Of a stretch of 64,000 bases of DNA, positions 25,087-34,856 are shown piece by piece (positions within the stretch are counted from its first letter, which is position 1; each line of letters opens with the position of its first letter). The translations under genes were made by a program, and so were the position numbers. Origin of the DNA: Bacteroidetes bacterium GWF2_38_335 (GTDB lineage Bacteria > Bacteroidota > Bacteroidia > Bacteroidales > GWF2-38-335); assembly GCA_001769535.1 (NCBI GenBank), contig MEOH01000006.1, positions 103,077 to 167,076 on the forward strand, given 5' to 3'. The notes below the pieces were generated by a model, which had not been told where the DNA came from, did not search any database, and worked only from the letters and a program-made list of their open reading frames with translations.

Positions 25087-26221
25087 TTTCAGTTGAATTT
25101 TGGTTTGTACGGCTGATACTCAGTATAATTCCCAAGGCACCCGAAGTAAAAACTATGGAAGTTCCTCCCATGCTCACAAAGGGTAGTGTTTGGCCGGTAA
25201 CCGGAATCAGGTTTACATTTACAGCCATGTTGATCATACCCTGAAAAACAAGACTGAATGCGAGTCCGAATGCCAGTAAAGCCGGAAATGTCCTGGAACT
25301 TTTCCTGACCACAATTCCTGCCCTGAAGAGCAGGTACAGATAGAGCAGAAGAATGGGTATTCCTCCAAGGATGATACCGTATTCCTCGATAATAATGGCA
25401 TAAATAAAATCGGAGTAGGGGTGGGGAAGGAAGTTCCTTTGAGAACTGTTTCCCGGCCCTTTGCCGATAAAACCGCCGTCTACTACGGCGATGATGGCCT
25501 GTTCGGCCTGGAAGTTGGTTTCGCTGTCGCCCGAACTGAAATTTTCAATTCTGCCTTTCCATGTTTCACCACGGGGAAGGATGTTCGGGAAATTAAATAT
25601 GATAATGCCGATGAGAAATACTCCGGCAAGTCCTATTCCAAATGTTCTGAACAGGTGTTTAACATCAACCCTGCCTACAAACATGATTACTGCTGCAGTG
25701 ATAAAAACAATGGCGGCAGTAGAGAAGTTGGCAGGCAGTATGAGGATGACAATGGCAGCCACCCACCTGATCATGGGTTTGTATGTTATTTCATAATCTT
25801 TTATATTATCCTGGTTTTGTGACAGGTGTTTTGCCAGATACATGATTAAAGCAAGCTTGGCAAAGTCAGAAGTCTGGAAAGTTAGTCCGCCCGGCAGGGT
25901 AATCCATCTGGTTGCTGAGTTCAGACTGGTACCCAGAATCAGGGTAAATGCCAGCAGGAACACCGAAATATATAAAAACAAACGGGCCAGTCTGATGTAA
26001 TATTTATAATGAACCAAATGCAGGAGGTAGGTTACGAACAAACCTAAAACCAGAAACATTGAATGTCGGAGGAGGTAATAGAAAGTGTTTCCGCCATGAA
26101 ATTTGTATGCAAGGGTTCCTGTCGAGCTGTAAACAGCAAGCAGTGAATACAGGGATAATATGACTATTATCGCCCATATTACAGGGTCTCCCTTGAAATA
26201 TCTGGCCAGAAACTCGCGCAT
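25025..26221 (-). CDS. ftsW: Lipid II polymerase FtsW (SEDS family)
   Basis: Septal peptidoglycan glycosyltransferase of the SEDS family with about ten membrane helices. Family marks visible in the 398 residues are RWITLPGGLTFQTSDFAKLALIMYLA near 115, FNFPNILPRGETWKGRIENF near 210, GFIGKGPGNSSQRNFLPHPYSDFIYAIIIEEYG near 255 and VTGQTLPFVSMGGTSIVFTSGALGIILSISR near 345. It pairs with the FtsI transpeptidase further upstream. The last 25 residues are hydrophilic and overlap the murG start region. Its ATG overlaps the murD stop by one base (TAATG). Confidence 0.96.
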   Translation of the reverse strand: MREFLARYFKGDPVIWAIIVILSLYSLLAVYSSTGTLAYKFHGGNTFYYLLRHSMFLVLGLFVTYLLHLVHYKYYIRLARLFLYISVFLLAFTLILGTSLNSATRWITLPGGLTFQTSDFAKLALIMYLAKHLSQNQDNIKDYEITYKPMIRWVAAIVILILPANFSTAAIVFITAAVIMFVGRVDVKHLFRTFGIGLAGVFLIGIIIFNFPNILPRGETWKGRIENFSSGDSETNFQAEQAIIAVVDGGFIGKGPGNSSQRNFLPHPYSDFIYAIIIEEYGIILGGIPILLLYLYLLFRAGIVVRKSSRTFPALLAFGLAFSLVFQGMINMAVNVNLIPVTGQTLPFVSMGGTSIVFTSGALGIILSISRTNQNSTENDTATEPSGEPGKETAEGNN

Positions 26222-27558
26222 TATAATTTACCTACTTCAAATTTGAATTTTCTTCCTCTGTCTTCATAGTTTTCAAAAAGATCGAAGCTTGCGCATGCAG
26301 GCGAAAGGAGTACTGTGTCTCCCTGCTTTGCAAGATAATAAGCTGATCTTACTGCATCATGCATGGATGAGGTGTCAACAATTGTTTCGCAAATGCCATC
26401 AAAGGCTTTGTGAATTTTTGAATTGTCTTTTCCCATGCAGATAATGGCTTTGACTTTTTGCTTTACCAGATCGGTAAGCGAAGAGTAATCGTTTCCTTTA
26501 TCTATTCCGCCGGCGATCCAGACGATAGGTTTTTCAACACTTTCAAGGGCATACCAGGTAGAATTCACATTGGTAGCTTTTGAATCATTTATAAACTCTA
26601 TTCCGTGGACTTTGAAAACCGGTTCAAGACGGTGTTCAATGCTCTGGAAATCAGTAAGACATTCCCTGATGATATCTTTTCTGATCTTATAAACACTTGC
26701 CGCCAGTCCGGCTGCCATCGAATTGTAGGTGTTGTGTTTACCTTGTAATGCTAATTCCTGAATTGACATAGTTAGTTGGGTATTGTTTGTTTTTATAAAT
26801 AATTTTTCATCATTTGCATAAGCGCCAAAGCCGACTTCCTTTTTAATGGAGAAGGGCATCAGTACCATACCGGGTTTTCTTTTTTCCATTTCAATCATGG
26901 TCACTTCATCGTCGATACAGTATATAAAATGGTCTGAGTCAAGCTGATTTTGGATTACCCGGAATTTTGAGTCGATATAATTCTGAAATTGATATTCATA
27001 TCTGTCCAGATGATCGGGGGTAATGTTTGTCAGAATGGCAACATCTGCTTTGAATTTGTACATTCCGTCAAGTTGAAAGCTGCTGAGTTCTATCACGTAA
27101 TAATCGAAATTATTTTCGGCTACCTGCAATGCAAAACTCTGTCCCACATTCCCTGCCAATCCAACATTTAGTCCGGCCTTTTTAAAGATATGATAGGTAA
27201 GCAGAGTGGTGGTAGTTTTACCATTTGCTCCGGTAATACATATCATTTTGGCGTTGGTATAGCGTCCGGCAAATTCAATTTCGGAAATGACCGGAATATT
27301 TTTTTCGCGGATTTTTTTGACAATGGCCACCTTATCAGGTATTCCCGGACTTTTAATTACCTCATCAGCATTGAGAATAAGTTCCTCGGTATGCATTTCT
27401 TCTTCGAAGGTGATGTCATATTTCTGCAGCAGGGCTTTGTATTTATCTGCAATTTTTCCAAAATCGGACAGGAATACGTCAAACCCCCTGGTTTTTGCCA
27501 GGATGGCAGCACCAGCTCCGCTTTCGCCCCCACCAAGTATGACAATCCTATTACTCAT
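26221..27558 (-). CDS. murD: UDP-N-acetylmuramoylalanine-D-glutamate ligase
   Basis: Adds D-glutamate to UDP-MurNAc-L-Ala. The 445-residue ligase has an N-terminal VILGGGESGAGAAILAKTRGFDVFLSD uridine-binding region, the P-loop CITGANGKTTTTLLTYHIF near residue 112, IELSSFQLDGMYKFKADVAILTNITPDHLDRY near 155 and FINDSKATNVNSTWYALES near 312. One base separates it from mraY. All catalytic features look intact. Confidence 0.96.
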   Translation of the reverse strand: MSNRIVILGGGESGAGAAILAKTRGFDVFLSDFGKIADKYKALLQKYDITFEEEMHTEELILNADEVIKSPGIPDKVAIVKKIREKNIPVISEIEFAGRYTNAKMICITGANGKTTTTLLTYHIFKKAGLNVGLAGNVGQSFALQVAENNFDYYVIELSSFQLDGMYKFKADVAILTNITPDHLDRYEYQFQNYIDSKFRVIQNQLDSDHFIYCIDDEVTMIEMEKRKPGMVLMPFSIKKEVGFGAYANDEKLFIKTNNTQLTMSIQELALQGKHNTYNSMAAGLAASVYKIRKDIIRECLTDFQSIEHRLEPVFKVHGIEFINDSKATNVNSTWYALESVEKPIVWIAGGIDKGNDYSSLTDLVKQKVKAIICMGKDNSKIHKAFDGICETIVDTSSMHDAVRSAYYLAKQGDTVLLSPACASFDLFENYEDRGRKFKFEVGKL

Positions 27559-27559
27559 T

Positions 27560-28819
27560 TTATCTCATTTTAAGTGTTACAATGGTGAATACTGCCAGCG
27601 CAATACCTACAATCCAGAAGCGAGAGACAATTTTGGGTTCTGTATATCCAAGTTTCTGGAAATGATGGTGGATGGGGGCCATTTTAAACAGGCGCCTTCC
27701 TTCACCGTATTTTCTTTTAGTTCTTTTAAACCATGCCACCTGCAACATAACCGAGAGACTTTCAACAAAGAAAATTCCGCACAGAATGGGTATTAAAAGT
27801 TCTTTTCTGATGATGATGGCAAAAACAGCGATAATTCCGCCCAGGGCCAAACTACCTGTGTCGCCCATGAATACCTGGGCAGGGTAGGAGTTATACCATA
27901 AAAATCCGATCAGCGCTCCGATGAATGCGGCGCTGAATACAAGCAGCTCGCCCGAATTTGGTATATACATGATGTTCAGGTAGTCGGAAAAAATGGTGTT
28001 ACCCGAAACGTAAGCCAGAATACCAAGGGTGGTTCCGATGATGGCTGAAGTTCCGGTTGCCAGGCCATCCAGACCATCTGTGAGGTTTGCCCCGTTTGAA
28101 ACGGCTGTTACCACAATGATGGTCATAATTACAAAAAGCACCCAGCGGCCCCATCCACGGTTGTTGTAACCAAGCATGCCTTCAGCGACATCTGCATAAT
28201 CGAGTTCATTATTTGCAAAAAATGGAATTGTGGTTGTAGTTGATTTGTGATCGTTGGCCACAACTACATAGTCATCGGTATCGCAGGTTTTACTAACGAT
28301 GACCATTTTATCGGTTAACTCTGATTTGTGGACTTCGGAAGTATCACGCACCAGCACATCGCTGCTCAGATAAAGAGTAAGTCCAACGATAAAACCAAGT
28401 CCAACCTGACCGATAATTTTAAATTTGCCGGCAAGGCCTTGTTTGTTTTTTTTGAAAACCTTTATGTAATCATCAATAAATCCAACGGTGCCCAGCCATA
28501 CGGTTGTGATGAGCATCAAATATATATACACATTGTGTATTTGTGCAAAAAGCAAGGTTGGAATTACAATACTTGATAAAATGATAATTCCGCCCATAGT
28601 TGGGGTTCCTTTTTTCGAGTACTGGCCTTCGAGGTCAAGGTTTCTGATTTCTTCGCCGATTTGTTTTCTCTGGAGGAAGCGGATAATTTTTTTACCGAAA
28701 ATCAGGGCAACAACCAGCGATGCGATCAGAGCCATGGCTGCTCTGAAGGTGATGGAGTAGAACATCCCTGCACCGGGAAGGTCGAATTTATCGAGATATG
28801 TAAACAAATAATAAAACAT
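27560..28819 (-). CDS. mraY: Phospho-MurNAc-pentapeptide transferase MraY
   Basis: Integral membrane enzyme that transfers phospho-MurNAc-pentapeptide to undecaprenyl phosphate, making lipid I. At 419 residues it is longer than the roughly 360 of E. coli because of a hydrophilic insert at about 160-215 ([20 protein letters not shown] onward), a feature common in the phylum. Conserved sites are [48 protein letters not shown] (Asp pair), [12 protein letters not shown] and the C-terminal [12 protein letters not shown] with the three-His cluster. One base after murE. Confidence 0.97.
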   Translation of the reverse strand: MFYYLFTYLDKFDLPGAGMFYSITFRAAMALIASLVVALIFGKKIIRFLQRKQIGEEIRNLDLEGQYSKKGTPTMGGIIILSSIVIPTLLFAQIHNVYIYLMLITTVWLGTVGFIDDYIKVFKKNKQGLAGKFKIIGQVGLGFIVGLTLYLSSDVLVRDTSEVHKSELTDKMVIVSKTCDTDDYVVVANDHKSTTTTIPFFANNELDYADVAEGMLGYNNRGWGRWVLFVIMTIIVVTAVSNGANLTDGLDGLATGTSAIIGTTLGILAYVSGNTIFSDYLNIMYIPNSGELLVFSAAFIGALIGFLWYNSYPAQVFMGDTGSLALGGIIAVFAIIIRKELLIPILCGIFFVESLSVMLQVAWFKRTKRKYGEGRRLFKMAPIHHHFQKLGYTEPKIVSRFWIVGIALAVFTIVTLKMR

Positions 28820-28820
28820 G

Positions 28821-30284
28821 CTAACTTGTTTTAAAAAGTTCTTTTATAATTTCTTTATCGTCAAAATGGTGTTTCACACCTTTAATTTCCTGATAGGTCT
28901 CATGACCTTTGCCTGCAATGAGAATGATGTCGCCTGATGCGGCTATCATCACAGCTGTTCTGATTGCCTCTTTGCGGTCGGTAATCCTGAGAACCTTTTT
29001 CATATTGTCAACTCCGGCCATCATGTCATTGAGGATATCCTCAGGGTTTTCACTTCTTGGGTTGTCGGAAGTAAGGATGACCTTGTTGCTTTGATTGCAG
29101 GCAATTTTTGCCATTTCGGGCCTTTTTGTTTTGTCGCGGTCACCGCCTGCGCCAACCACTGTAATGACCTGACCGCCTTCGCTGATCTCATTGATGGTGG
29201 TGAGGACATTTTTCAGGGCATCGGGTGTGTGCGCATAATCCACAATGGCTGTGACTTTTTCGAGAGAAACGAAATATTCAAACCGTCCGTTTACGGATTT
29301 GAGTTCACTGATGATGGTAAGCACTTCCTGTTTTTCCAGTCCAAGCAGAACAGCAGCCGAATAAACCGCAAGAAGGTTGTAGGCGTTGAATTTTCCGATA
29401 AACCGGGTCCAGATTTCATTCCCATCCATATTCAGTTTCATGCCTTCGAAGTGGTTTTCGAGAATACGGCATTTGAAATCGGCCATGCTCCTAAGAGAAT
29501 AGGAGTATTTTTTAGCGTTGGTGTTCTGGAGCATTACCTTGCCATTTCTGTCGTCGAAATTTGAAAGGGCAAAAGCTTCGCCTGGAAGGTTGTCAAAAAA
29601 CATTTTTTTAGCCTTGATGTATTCATCGAAGGTTTTATGATAGTCGAGGTGATCGTGTGTGATGTTTGAAAAAATTCCCCCTGCAAATTTTAACCCTGCA
29701 ATTCGGTGCTGATGTATTGAATGTGAACTTACCTCCATAAAGCAATACTGACATCCGGTTTCTACCATACGGGCAAGCAAAGCGTTAAGCTGAACCGGGT
29801 CGGGCGTGGTATGGGTAGCAGGAATCTCTTCGTTGTGAATGTAATTGCAAACAGTGGACAACAACCCGGTTTTATAGCCTGATTTTTTAAACAGTTCATA
29901 AAGCAGGGTGGCAGTGGTTGTTTTGCCGTTAGTTCCTGTTATACCGGTAAGGATGAGGTTTTCTGAAGGGCAGTCGTAATAATTTGAAGCACAAACACCT
30001 AAGGCAATAGCACTGTTTTCGACCTGAATATAAGTGATATGATCAGCAATTTCTTCCGGAAGTTTTTCGCAAATAATTGCCACAGCTCCTTTTTCAATGG
30101 TAGAGGAAATAAAGCGGTGGCCGTCAGCGGCGGTACCCGATACAGCAATAAAAACATCACTGGGCATCACTTTTCTGGAATCGAAACAAATATTTCCAAT
30201 GCTGATGTTTTCATCACCCAGGATTTTTACTGTCCCGCAATTTTTTAATATGTCTTTTAATCTTTTCAATTTATCCCAGTTCAA
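28821..30284 (-). CDS. murE: UDP-MurNAc-tripeptide synthetase, meso-DAP adding
   Basis: Adds the third stem residue. The 487-residue ligase shows the P-loop [19 protein letters not shown] near residue 115, [33 protein letters not shown] near 180, [12 protein letters not shown] near 348 and [17 protein letters not shown] near 402. The DNPR motif selects meso-diaminopimelate over lysine, so the wall is expected to be DAP-type. The start overlaps ftsI by 14 bases, keeping the run translationally coupled. Confidence 0.96.
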   Translation of the reverse strand: MNWDKLKRLKDILKNCGTVKILGDENISIGNICFDSRKVMPSDVFIAVSGTAADGHRFISSTIEKGAVAIICEKLPEEIADHITYIQVENSAIALGVCASNYYDCPSENLILTGITGTNGKTTTATLLYELFKKSGYKTGLLSTVCNYIHNEEIPATHTTPDPVQLNALLARMVETGCQYCFMEVSSHSIHQHRIAGLKFAGGIFSNITHDHLDYHKTFDEYIKAKKMFFDNLPGEAFALSNFDDRNGKVMLQNTNAKKYSYSLRSMADFKCRILENHFEGMKLNMDGNEIWTRFIGKFNAYNLLAVYSAAVLLGLEKQEVLTIISELKSVNGRFEYFVSLEKVTAIVDYAHTPDALKNVLTTINEISEGGQVITVVGAGGDRDKTKRPEMAKIACNQSNKVILTSDNPRSENPEDILNDMMAGVDNMKKVLRITDRKEAIRTAVMIAASGDIILIAGKGHETYQEIKGVKHHFDDKEIIKELFKTS

Positions 30285-32373
30285 TGGTTATTTCCTGGCC
30301 CGGAATAATTTTTCTTCCGGGTTCAATATTTTGTTTTATCACTGTGCCTTTTCTTTTTCCGGCAATTTCTACTTCGAGTCCGGCATTATTAAGCAAAAAA
30401 ACAGCATCACGCAGTCCCATCCCCCTGACATCAGGAACTTGCTTATTTTTAATGTATCTGTTTCTGAACTCAACAACAGAATCTCTTTTTACAGTGCTGA
30501 TCCAGCTTGATTTCACATCATTTTCGACTACTGGAATTCCCAGGTAATTGAATACATATTCCAGTTGTTTTTTATTGCCGTTTTTAGAGTAGGGAGTTTC
30601 TTTACCCATCAATTCGTTTTGCTCCATTTCTTTCTGGATTTCAAGACTGGTTGCATAAACCTTATCAGCAATTTCCTGAAAAACCGGTCCGGCAACTGTT
30701 GCACCATAATACCCGTTTTTCGGAAGGTTGATAATTACAATGCATGAATACTGTGGGTTATCGGCCGGGAAATAACCAACGAAAGATGAGCGGTGACCTG
30801 AAATGTTGCCATTCGAATAACCAACCTGAGCGGTACCTGTTTTTCCGGCAATCTTATAATTTTCGGTATTCATTGCCGAGGCTGTACCATGTTCAACAAC
30901 CCCTTCGAGCATATTTTTCAGTTTGTCGATGGTAGATTGTGAGCACATTTTGTTGTTTAGAATGGTTGTCGGGTATTCTTTTACTATTTCACCGTTTTGG
31001 CGAAGGGCTTTAACAAACTTGGGTTTTACCACGATGCCGTTGTTGGCCACTCCGTTGTAATAGGTGAGCAATTGCAGGGGAGTTAATGTTGATTCATAAC
31101 CTACAGCCATCCACATCAGCGTGATACCTGACCAGTCGTCTACTTCCTTGATGTAAGGTGAACCTTCACCGGGGATTTCCAGTCCGAGAGGCCTGTGAAT
31201 TCCGATTTTTTTCAGTCCGTTCAGGTAACTTTGTTTTTTATCGGAATAGTTAAGCCGGATTATTTCAGCCATACCCACATTGGATGATTTTTCCATGATT
31301 TGCTGAACACTTAGCTTGCGGTAAAGGTCGGTTTTGGAGTCTTCCATTACGGCATCTTTATATGCTTTTTTACCCCAGAAAATGTCAATGGTGTCTTCGG
31401 GTCTCACGTAGCCATCTTCGAGGGCGACCATCATGGAGAATAATTTAAAAGTTGATCCACATTCAATGCTTGAGTGCACGGCCATATTGAGAGACTCTTT
31501 GTATTTTCCGTCCTTTTGTCTTTCAAGATTGGCAATGGCTTTGATTTCACCAGTTTTAACTTCCATCAGAACGGCAGTTCCCCATTGGGCTTCCTGGGCT
31601 ATCAGTTGATTCATAAGGGCGGTTTCGGCAACATCCTGTATGTCGATGTTAATGGTGGTAATCAAATCCATTCCGTTTTGTGGTTCCACTTCGTTTCCGT
31701 CATTAACAGGCATCCATACACTTCCCGAGAGTTTCTGCATCGATCGCACACCCATAGTCCCGCGCAGTTCTTTATCATAGGCAATTTCGAGACCGACTCC
31801 CCTAACCGAGTCGCTGATGGTTTTATAGGTAAACCCGAGGGTTCGGTTTGCTAGGAGGTCAAAGGGTTTTTCGCGGAATTCGATTTGTTCGAAAATTACG
31901 CCCGATTTAAACCTGCCCAGTCTGAAAATAGGGTAATTCTGAATTTTTTTAAACTGGGAGTGGGTTACCTTTCTTTTCAGCAGATAATACCTTTCACCGC
32001 GGTTGCGCGCGTTGATGATGTTATCCTTATATTCTTCCTTTGTGCGGTCTTTAAAAGTGGCAGCCAGATAAAAGCAAAGAGAGTCGAGGTTTTCCTTGAT
32101 AATTTCATCGGTAAGCAATCCGGCGCCAAAATCCACTCTGATTTCATAGTATGGCACAGTGCTGCACATGGGGCGGCCATCTTCGGCACAGATATCACCA
32201 CGTTCAGGTTCAATGATGATATCTTTTTTCTTCATGGTTTCGGCTTTCTTTTTCCAGATTTCTTTCTCGCCGATCTGAAGGTACAGAGCCCTGCTGAGTA
32301 TAGCCACCGCCACCAGTACAATGGTGATGTACACTATTCCTACGCGCCACAATATGTCTTTTTTAACATCCAT
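30271..32373 (-). CDS. ftsI: Septal transpeptidase FtsI (PBP3-type) with a C-terminal PASTA domain
   Basis: Class B penicillin-binding protein that cross-links septal peptidoglycan. The 700 residues comprise a membrane anchor ([22 protein letters not shown]), a dimerisation domain, and the transpeptidase with catalytic STFK ([21 protein letters not shown]), SSN ([12 protein letters not shown]) and KTGT ([12 protein letters not shown]). One PASTA domain at the C-terminus ([45 protein letters not shown]) is usual for Bacteroidota homologues. Partner of FtsW. Overlaps ftsL by one base. Confidence 0.96.
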   Translation of the reverse strand: MDVKKDILWRVGIVYITIVLVAVAILSRALYLQIGEKEIWKKKAETMKKKDIIIEPERGDICAEDGRPMCSTVPYYEIRVDFGAGLLTDEIIKENLDSLCFYLAATFKDRTKEEYKDNIINARNRGERYYLLKRKVTHSQFKKIQNYPIFRLGRFKSGVIFEQIEFREKPFDLLANRTLGFTYKTISDSVRGVGLEIAYDKELRGTMGVRSMQKLSGSVWMPVNDGNEVEPQNGMDLITTINIDIQDVAETALMNQLIAQEAQWGTAVLMEVKTGEIKAIANLERQKDGKYKESLNMAVHSSIECGSTFKLFSMMVALEDGYVRPEDTIDIFWGKKAYKDAVMEDSKTDLYRKLSVQQIMEKSSNVGMAEIIRLNYSDKKQSYLNGLKKIGIHRPLGLEIPGEGSPYIKEVDDWSGITLMWMAVGYESTLTPLQLLTYYNGVANNGIVVKPKFVKALRQNGEIVKEYPTTILNNKMCSQSTIDKLKNMLEGVVEHGTASAMNTENYKIAGKTGTAQVGYSNGNISGHRSSFVGYFPADNPQYSCIVIINLPKNGYYGATVAGPVFQEIADKVYATSLEIQKEMEQNELMGKETPYSKNGNKKQLEYVFNYLGIPVVENDVKSSWISTVKRDSVVEFRNRYIKNKQVPDVRGMGLRDAVFLLNNAGLEVEIAGKRKGTVIKQNIEPGRKIIPGQEITIELG

Positions 32374-32765
32374 TAATAATACAGGGCATTAACAATTATT
32401 TTAACCGGAGGGGTTCTTGATTCAATGAGATTCAAGTCTTTGGATTTCAATGAATCGAGAACCACTGTTCTTTTGCTGCTGTTCATGAGTTCGGACTGTA
32501 CTGCAATTTTTTCGGTACGCAGTTCTTTTACTTCTTTTCTGAGCTCCACGGTTTGACGGATTACTTTTTCAGCGTGGTAGCGGTTTGCGATGTAAAAAAT
32601 GCAGAGCACGGTAACAAAAAGGATGTAGGGAAGCTGTTTTACCACGGATTCGCGGGTAAGCAGACTGCCGTCGATGACATCCTTAAGCATGGAACCCTTT
32701 TTTTGTTCCTTATCACCGGATTTTAAGTCCTTGTCTTTTTTATTTTTCTTTTTAAATATTTTCAT
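32373..32765 (-). CDS. ftsL: FtsL-like bitopic divisome protein
   Basis: A 130-residue protein with a very Lys-rich cytoplasmic tail (FKKKNKKDKDLKSGDKEQKKG), one transmembrane helix (LPYILFVTVLCIFYIANRY) and a short periplasmic coiled coil (QTVELRKEVKELRTEKIAVQSELMNSSKR). Sequence similarity to E. coli FtsL is not expected to be visible; the call rests on size, topology and fixed position between rsmH and ftsI. It would bridge FtsQ/FtsB and the FtsWI synthase. Overlaps rsmH by 4 bases and ftsI by 1. Confidence 0.85.
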   Translation of the reverse strand: MKIFKKKNKKDKDLKSGDKEQKKGSMLKDVIDGSLLTRESVVKQLPYILFVTVLCIFYIANRYHAEKVIRQTVELRKEVKELRTEKIAVQSELMNSSKRTVVLDSLKSKDLNLIESRTPPVKIIVNALYY

Positions 32766-33661
32766 GCAATCTTTTCAGCAATTCTGAGCCTTGCACTGCG
32801 GGCTCTTGAGTTATTCATTATTTCTTTTTCATTTGGTTCGGTACCTTTTTTGTTGATCAGGGTAAACGGCACATCGGCATTTCCATAAATATCTTTCTGC
32901 GGTTGGCCGGTGAGCATTCCGAATTTCAGAAAGTTTTTTACCAGCCGGTCTTCCAATGAATGGTAGGTGATGATTACCAATCGTCCACCCGGATTCAGTA
33001 TGTCGGTGGTTTGCAGCAGCATTTCTTCCAGTGCATCTTTTTCATTGTTCACTTCGATGCGCAGGGCCTGAAAAACTTTAGCCAGATATTTGTATTCGGC
33101 TTTGGGCTGAATACATTCTGCAATGGATTCTCTGAACTGAATGGTTCGTTCAATCATAGTTCCCTCGCGCTGTCTTATTATGACAGATGCCAGTTTGCCA
33201 GCATTGGGAACTTCGCCATACTCGGAAAAAATCCGGATAAGTTTTTCTTTAGGATAGCTGTTAATCACCTCACGGGCACTGATAGAAGATTTCTGTGACA
33301 TGCGCATGTCGAGCACCGCATCATGCATAAAAGAGAAACCCCTTTCGGGCATATCGATGTGGTGCGAAGAAATTCCCAGATCGGCTAAAATGCCATCGAC
33401 TTTCACTATTCCGTTGTACCTTAAATAATTTTTAAAGAACCTGAAATTACTGTTAATCAATAAAAAGCGTTCATCTTTTAGGGTATTGGCAATAGCATCA
33501 TCATCCTGATCAAAGGCTATAAGTTTACCGTTCTTAAGATGTTTTAAGATTTCTGCTGAATGCCCGCCGCCGCCAAAAGTCAGATCCAGATACGTCCCCC
33601 CGGGTTTGATGTTCAACCCCTCAACACTTTCTTTCAGGAGCACAGGGACGTGATAATCCAT
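32762..33661 (-). CDS. rsmH: 16S rRNA m4C1402 methyltransferase RsmH (MraW)
   Basis: N4-methylates C1402 in the 16S rRNA P site. The 299-residue enzyme starts YHVPVLLKESVEGLNIKPGGTYLDLTFGGGGHSAEILKHL with SAM motif I, then DQDDDAIANTL, LADLGISSHHIDMPERGFSFMHDAVLDMRM, FQALRIEVNNEKDALEEML and VIITYHSLEDRLVKNFLK, and ends with SRARSARLRIAEKI: all typical. Its ATG overlaps the mraZ stop by one base. Confidence 0.97.
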   Translation of the reverse strand: MDYHVPVLLKESVEGLNIKPGGTYLDLTFGGGGHSAEILKHLKNGKLIAFDQDDDAIANTLKDERFLLINSNFRFFKNYLRYNGIVKVDGILADLGISSHHIDMPERGFSFMHDAVLDMRMSQKSSISAREVINSYPKEKLIRIFSEYGEVPNAGKLASVIIRQREGTMIERTIQFRESIAECIQPKAEYKYLAKVFQALRIEVNNEKDALEEMLLQTTDILNPGGRLVIITYHSLEDRLVKNFLKFGMLTGQPQKDIYGNADVPFTLINKKGTEPNEKEIMNNSRARSARLRIAEKIA

Positions 33662-34134
33662 TATTTTTTATCTTCATCTGTTATTGATCCACCTAGAATT
33701 TTTTCAGCCAAAGCTGCAAAGTCATCCTCAGGCTCGCGGATCTGATCATAGACATTTTTGTCCCACATTTCGATTTTGCCCATTTGTCCCGCAAGCACGA
33801 TTTCTTTCTCTATCCCTACCAGATCAAGTAATCGTTTCGGAATCAGCAACCGGTTTGCGTTGTCAATGACCACTTCGGCCACGCCGCGCGAAAATTCCCT
33901 GAGAAACCGGTTATGTTCCTTATTGTAAGGGTTGATTTTGCTTCTGATGATGTTCATCTGTCTGTCCCATTCGTCCATCGGATAAACGATCAGACATTTT
34001 TCGTAGATATCCTTTTTTACCACAAACTTATCCGGTTCAGATGAACTGCTCATCTGTTTCTTGAAAGCCGCCGGAAACATCAGTCTTCCTTTGACATCAA
34101 GCTTGCATGGATAGTCGCCGATAAATGTTGTCAT
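33661..34134 (-). CDS. mraZ: Transcriptional regulator MraZ
   Basis: AbrB-fold DNA-binding protein that represses its own dcw operon in studied bacteria. The track ORF starts at 34197, but that start lies within the operator boxes; the ATG at 34134 (MTTFIGDYPCKLDVKGRLMFPAAFKKQM) gives the classic start and 157 residues. Two MraZ swapped-hairpin halves are visible: GDYPCKLDVKGRLMFPAAFKK and VIDNANRLLIPKRLLDLVGIEKEIVLAGQMGKIEMWD. First gene of the cluster. Confidence 0.95.
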   Translation of the reverse strand: MTTFIGDYPCKLDVKGRLMFPAAFKKQMSSSSEPDKFVVKKDIYEKCLIVYPMDEWDRQMNIIRSKINPYNKEHNRFLREFSRGVAEVVIDNANRLLIPKRLLDLVGIEKEIVLAGQMGKIEMWDKNVYDQIREPEDDFAALAEKILGGSITDEDKK

Positions 34135-34155
34135 ATCTTCAAAAAAATCTTTGTA

Positions 34156-34163
34156 AAAATATA
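34156..34163 (-). promoter_or_regulatory. Possible -7 box of the mraZ/dcw promoter
   Basis: TATATTTT on the minus strand, one mismatch from TAnnTTTG, 21 bases upstream of the mraZ ATG and just downstream of the MraZ-type boxes. No clear TTTG lies at the right spacing; an activator or repressor site occupies that region. Confidence 0.4.
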
Positions 34164-34170
34164 CAAAAAG

Positions 34171-34210
34171 TTCCCACTTTATACCACTTATACACACTTT
34201 TTCCCACTTT
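34171..34210 (-). promoter_or_regulatory. Four tandem 10-bp MraZ-type operator boxes
   Basis: On the minus strand: AAGTGGGAAA, AAGTGTGTAT, AAGTGGTATA, AAGTGGGAAC, four consecutive 10-base units with TGGGA, TGTGT, TGGTA, TGGGA cores each followed by five bases. Known MraZ operators in other bacteria are TGGGN repeats at 10-bp period upstream of mraZ, so this is a very good fit for autoregulation of the division/cell wall cluster. Confidence 0.85.
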
Positions 34211-34468
34211 GTTAATAACTATTTTTTAAATACCTGAAAATCAGATAATTAAAAAAGTAATGTTGTTAATAAGTTAAGATTCAGTATTACAGATAGTTAT
34301 AAGGATAATTTTTGGACAAAATTTTAAAAATCCTAGTTTTTATTGGGAGGTTAAGTATCAAATTTGTGCGGTAAACAATTATTTTGCTGAATTGGTCAAA
34401 ATTCAGTGTGTTTTGGTAAGATTTTTGATACCTTAGTACCTGAAATATAAACCTAAATTAGTTTTAAG
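34211..34468. other. Divergent intergenic region between mraZ boxes and DUF6150-like gene
   Basis: AT-rich, no ORF. A 7-bp inverted repeat CTGAATT (34387-34393) / AATTCAG (34400-34406) lies about 65 bases upstream of the plus-strand gene. Confidence 0.4.
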
Positions 34469-34801
34469 ATGAAGAAATTAGTTGTTATTGTTGTTCTGGT
34501 TCTGGCTGCTTTTGTTTCAAATGCCCAGAAAATATATTCTGTTGATTATGAATCACAGGCCGATGTTAAGGTTTTTGTTGTTGATTATGAATCACAATGC
34601 GACCTTAAAGTTTACAAGGTAAGTTATGAATCACAAGCCAGCGGAGATGGTAAGTGGTTTTTTGTGGATTATGAATCACAAGCCGACAAAAAAATATTTT
34701 TTGTGGACTATGAATCTCAGGCCGATTTAAAAATCTATTTTGTGGATTATGAATCGCAGGCTGGCTGGAATAACAGTTCAAAAAAGCATTTGATGTATTA
34801 A
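34469..34801 (+). CDS. Exported short-repeat protein (DUF6150/Septknot-like)
   Basis: A 110-residue protein with a clean signal peptide (MKKLVVIVVLVLAAFVSNAQ) followed by six copies of an approximately 13-residue unit ending in YESQA or YESQC: SVDYESQADVKVF, VVDYESQCDLKVY, KVSYESQAS, FFVDYESQADKKIF, and so on. The alternation of hydrophobic and polar residues suggests a small all-beta repeat fold. The pattern, with a central GDGKWF break and a C-terminal WNNSSKKHL, resembles my memory of DUF6150 proteins; this name is not confirmed. Function unknown. A good terminator follows. Confidence 0.7.
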   Translation: MKKLVVIVVLVLAAFVSNAQKIYSVDYESQADVKVFVVDYESQCDLKVYKVSYESQASGDGKWFFVDYESQADKKIFFVDYESQADLKIYFVDYESQAGWNNSSKKHLMY

Positions 34802-34828
34802 CCTCTGATCTATGAAAACTATGGAAAG

Positions 34829-34855
34829 CCCGGGACTTATGTTCCGGGTTTTTTT
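34829..34855 (+). terminator. Rho-independent terminator after the repeat-protein gene
   Basis: CCCGGGAC, TTAT loop, GTTCCGGG, then seven T residues: an 8-bp stem with one G-T wobble followed by a U-tract. It sits between this gene and the convergent WG-repeat gene. Confidence 0.8.
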
Positions 34856-34856
34856 A

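Noticed and set aside
33661-34197. Longer mraZ start at 34197
   Set aside because: The extension covers the MraZ operator boxes; ATG at 34134 gives the standard N-terminus.
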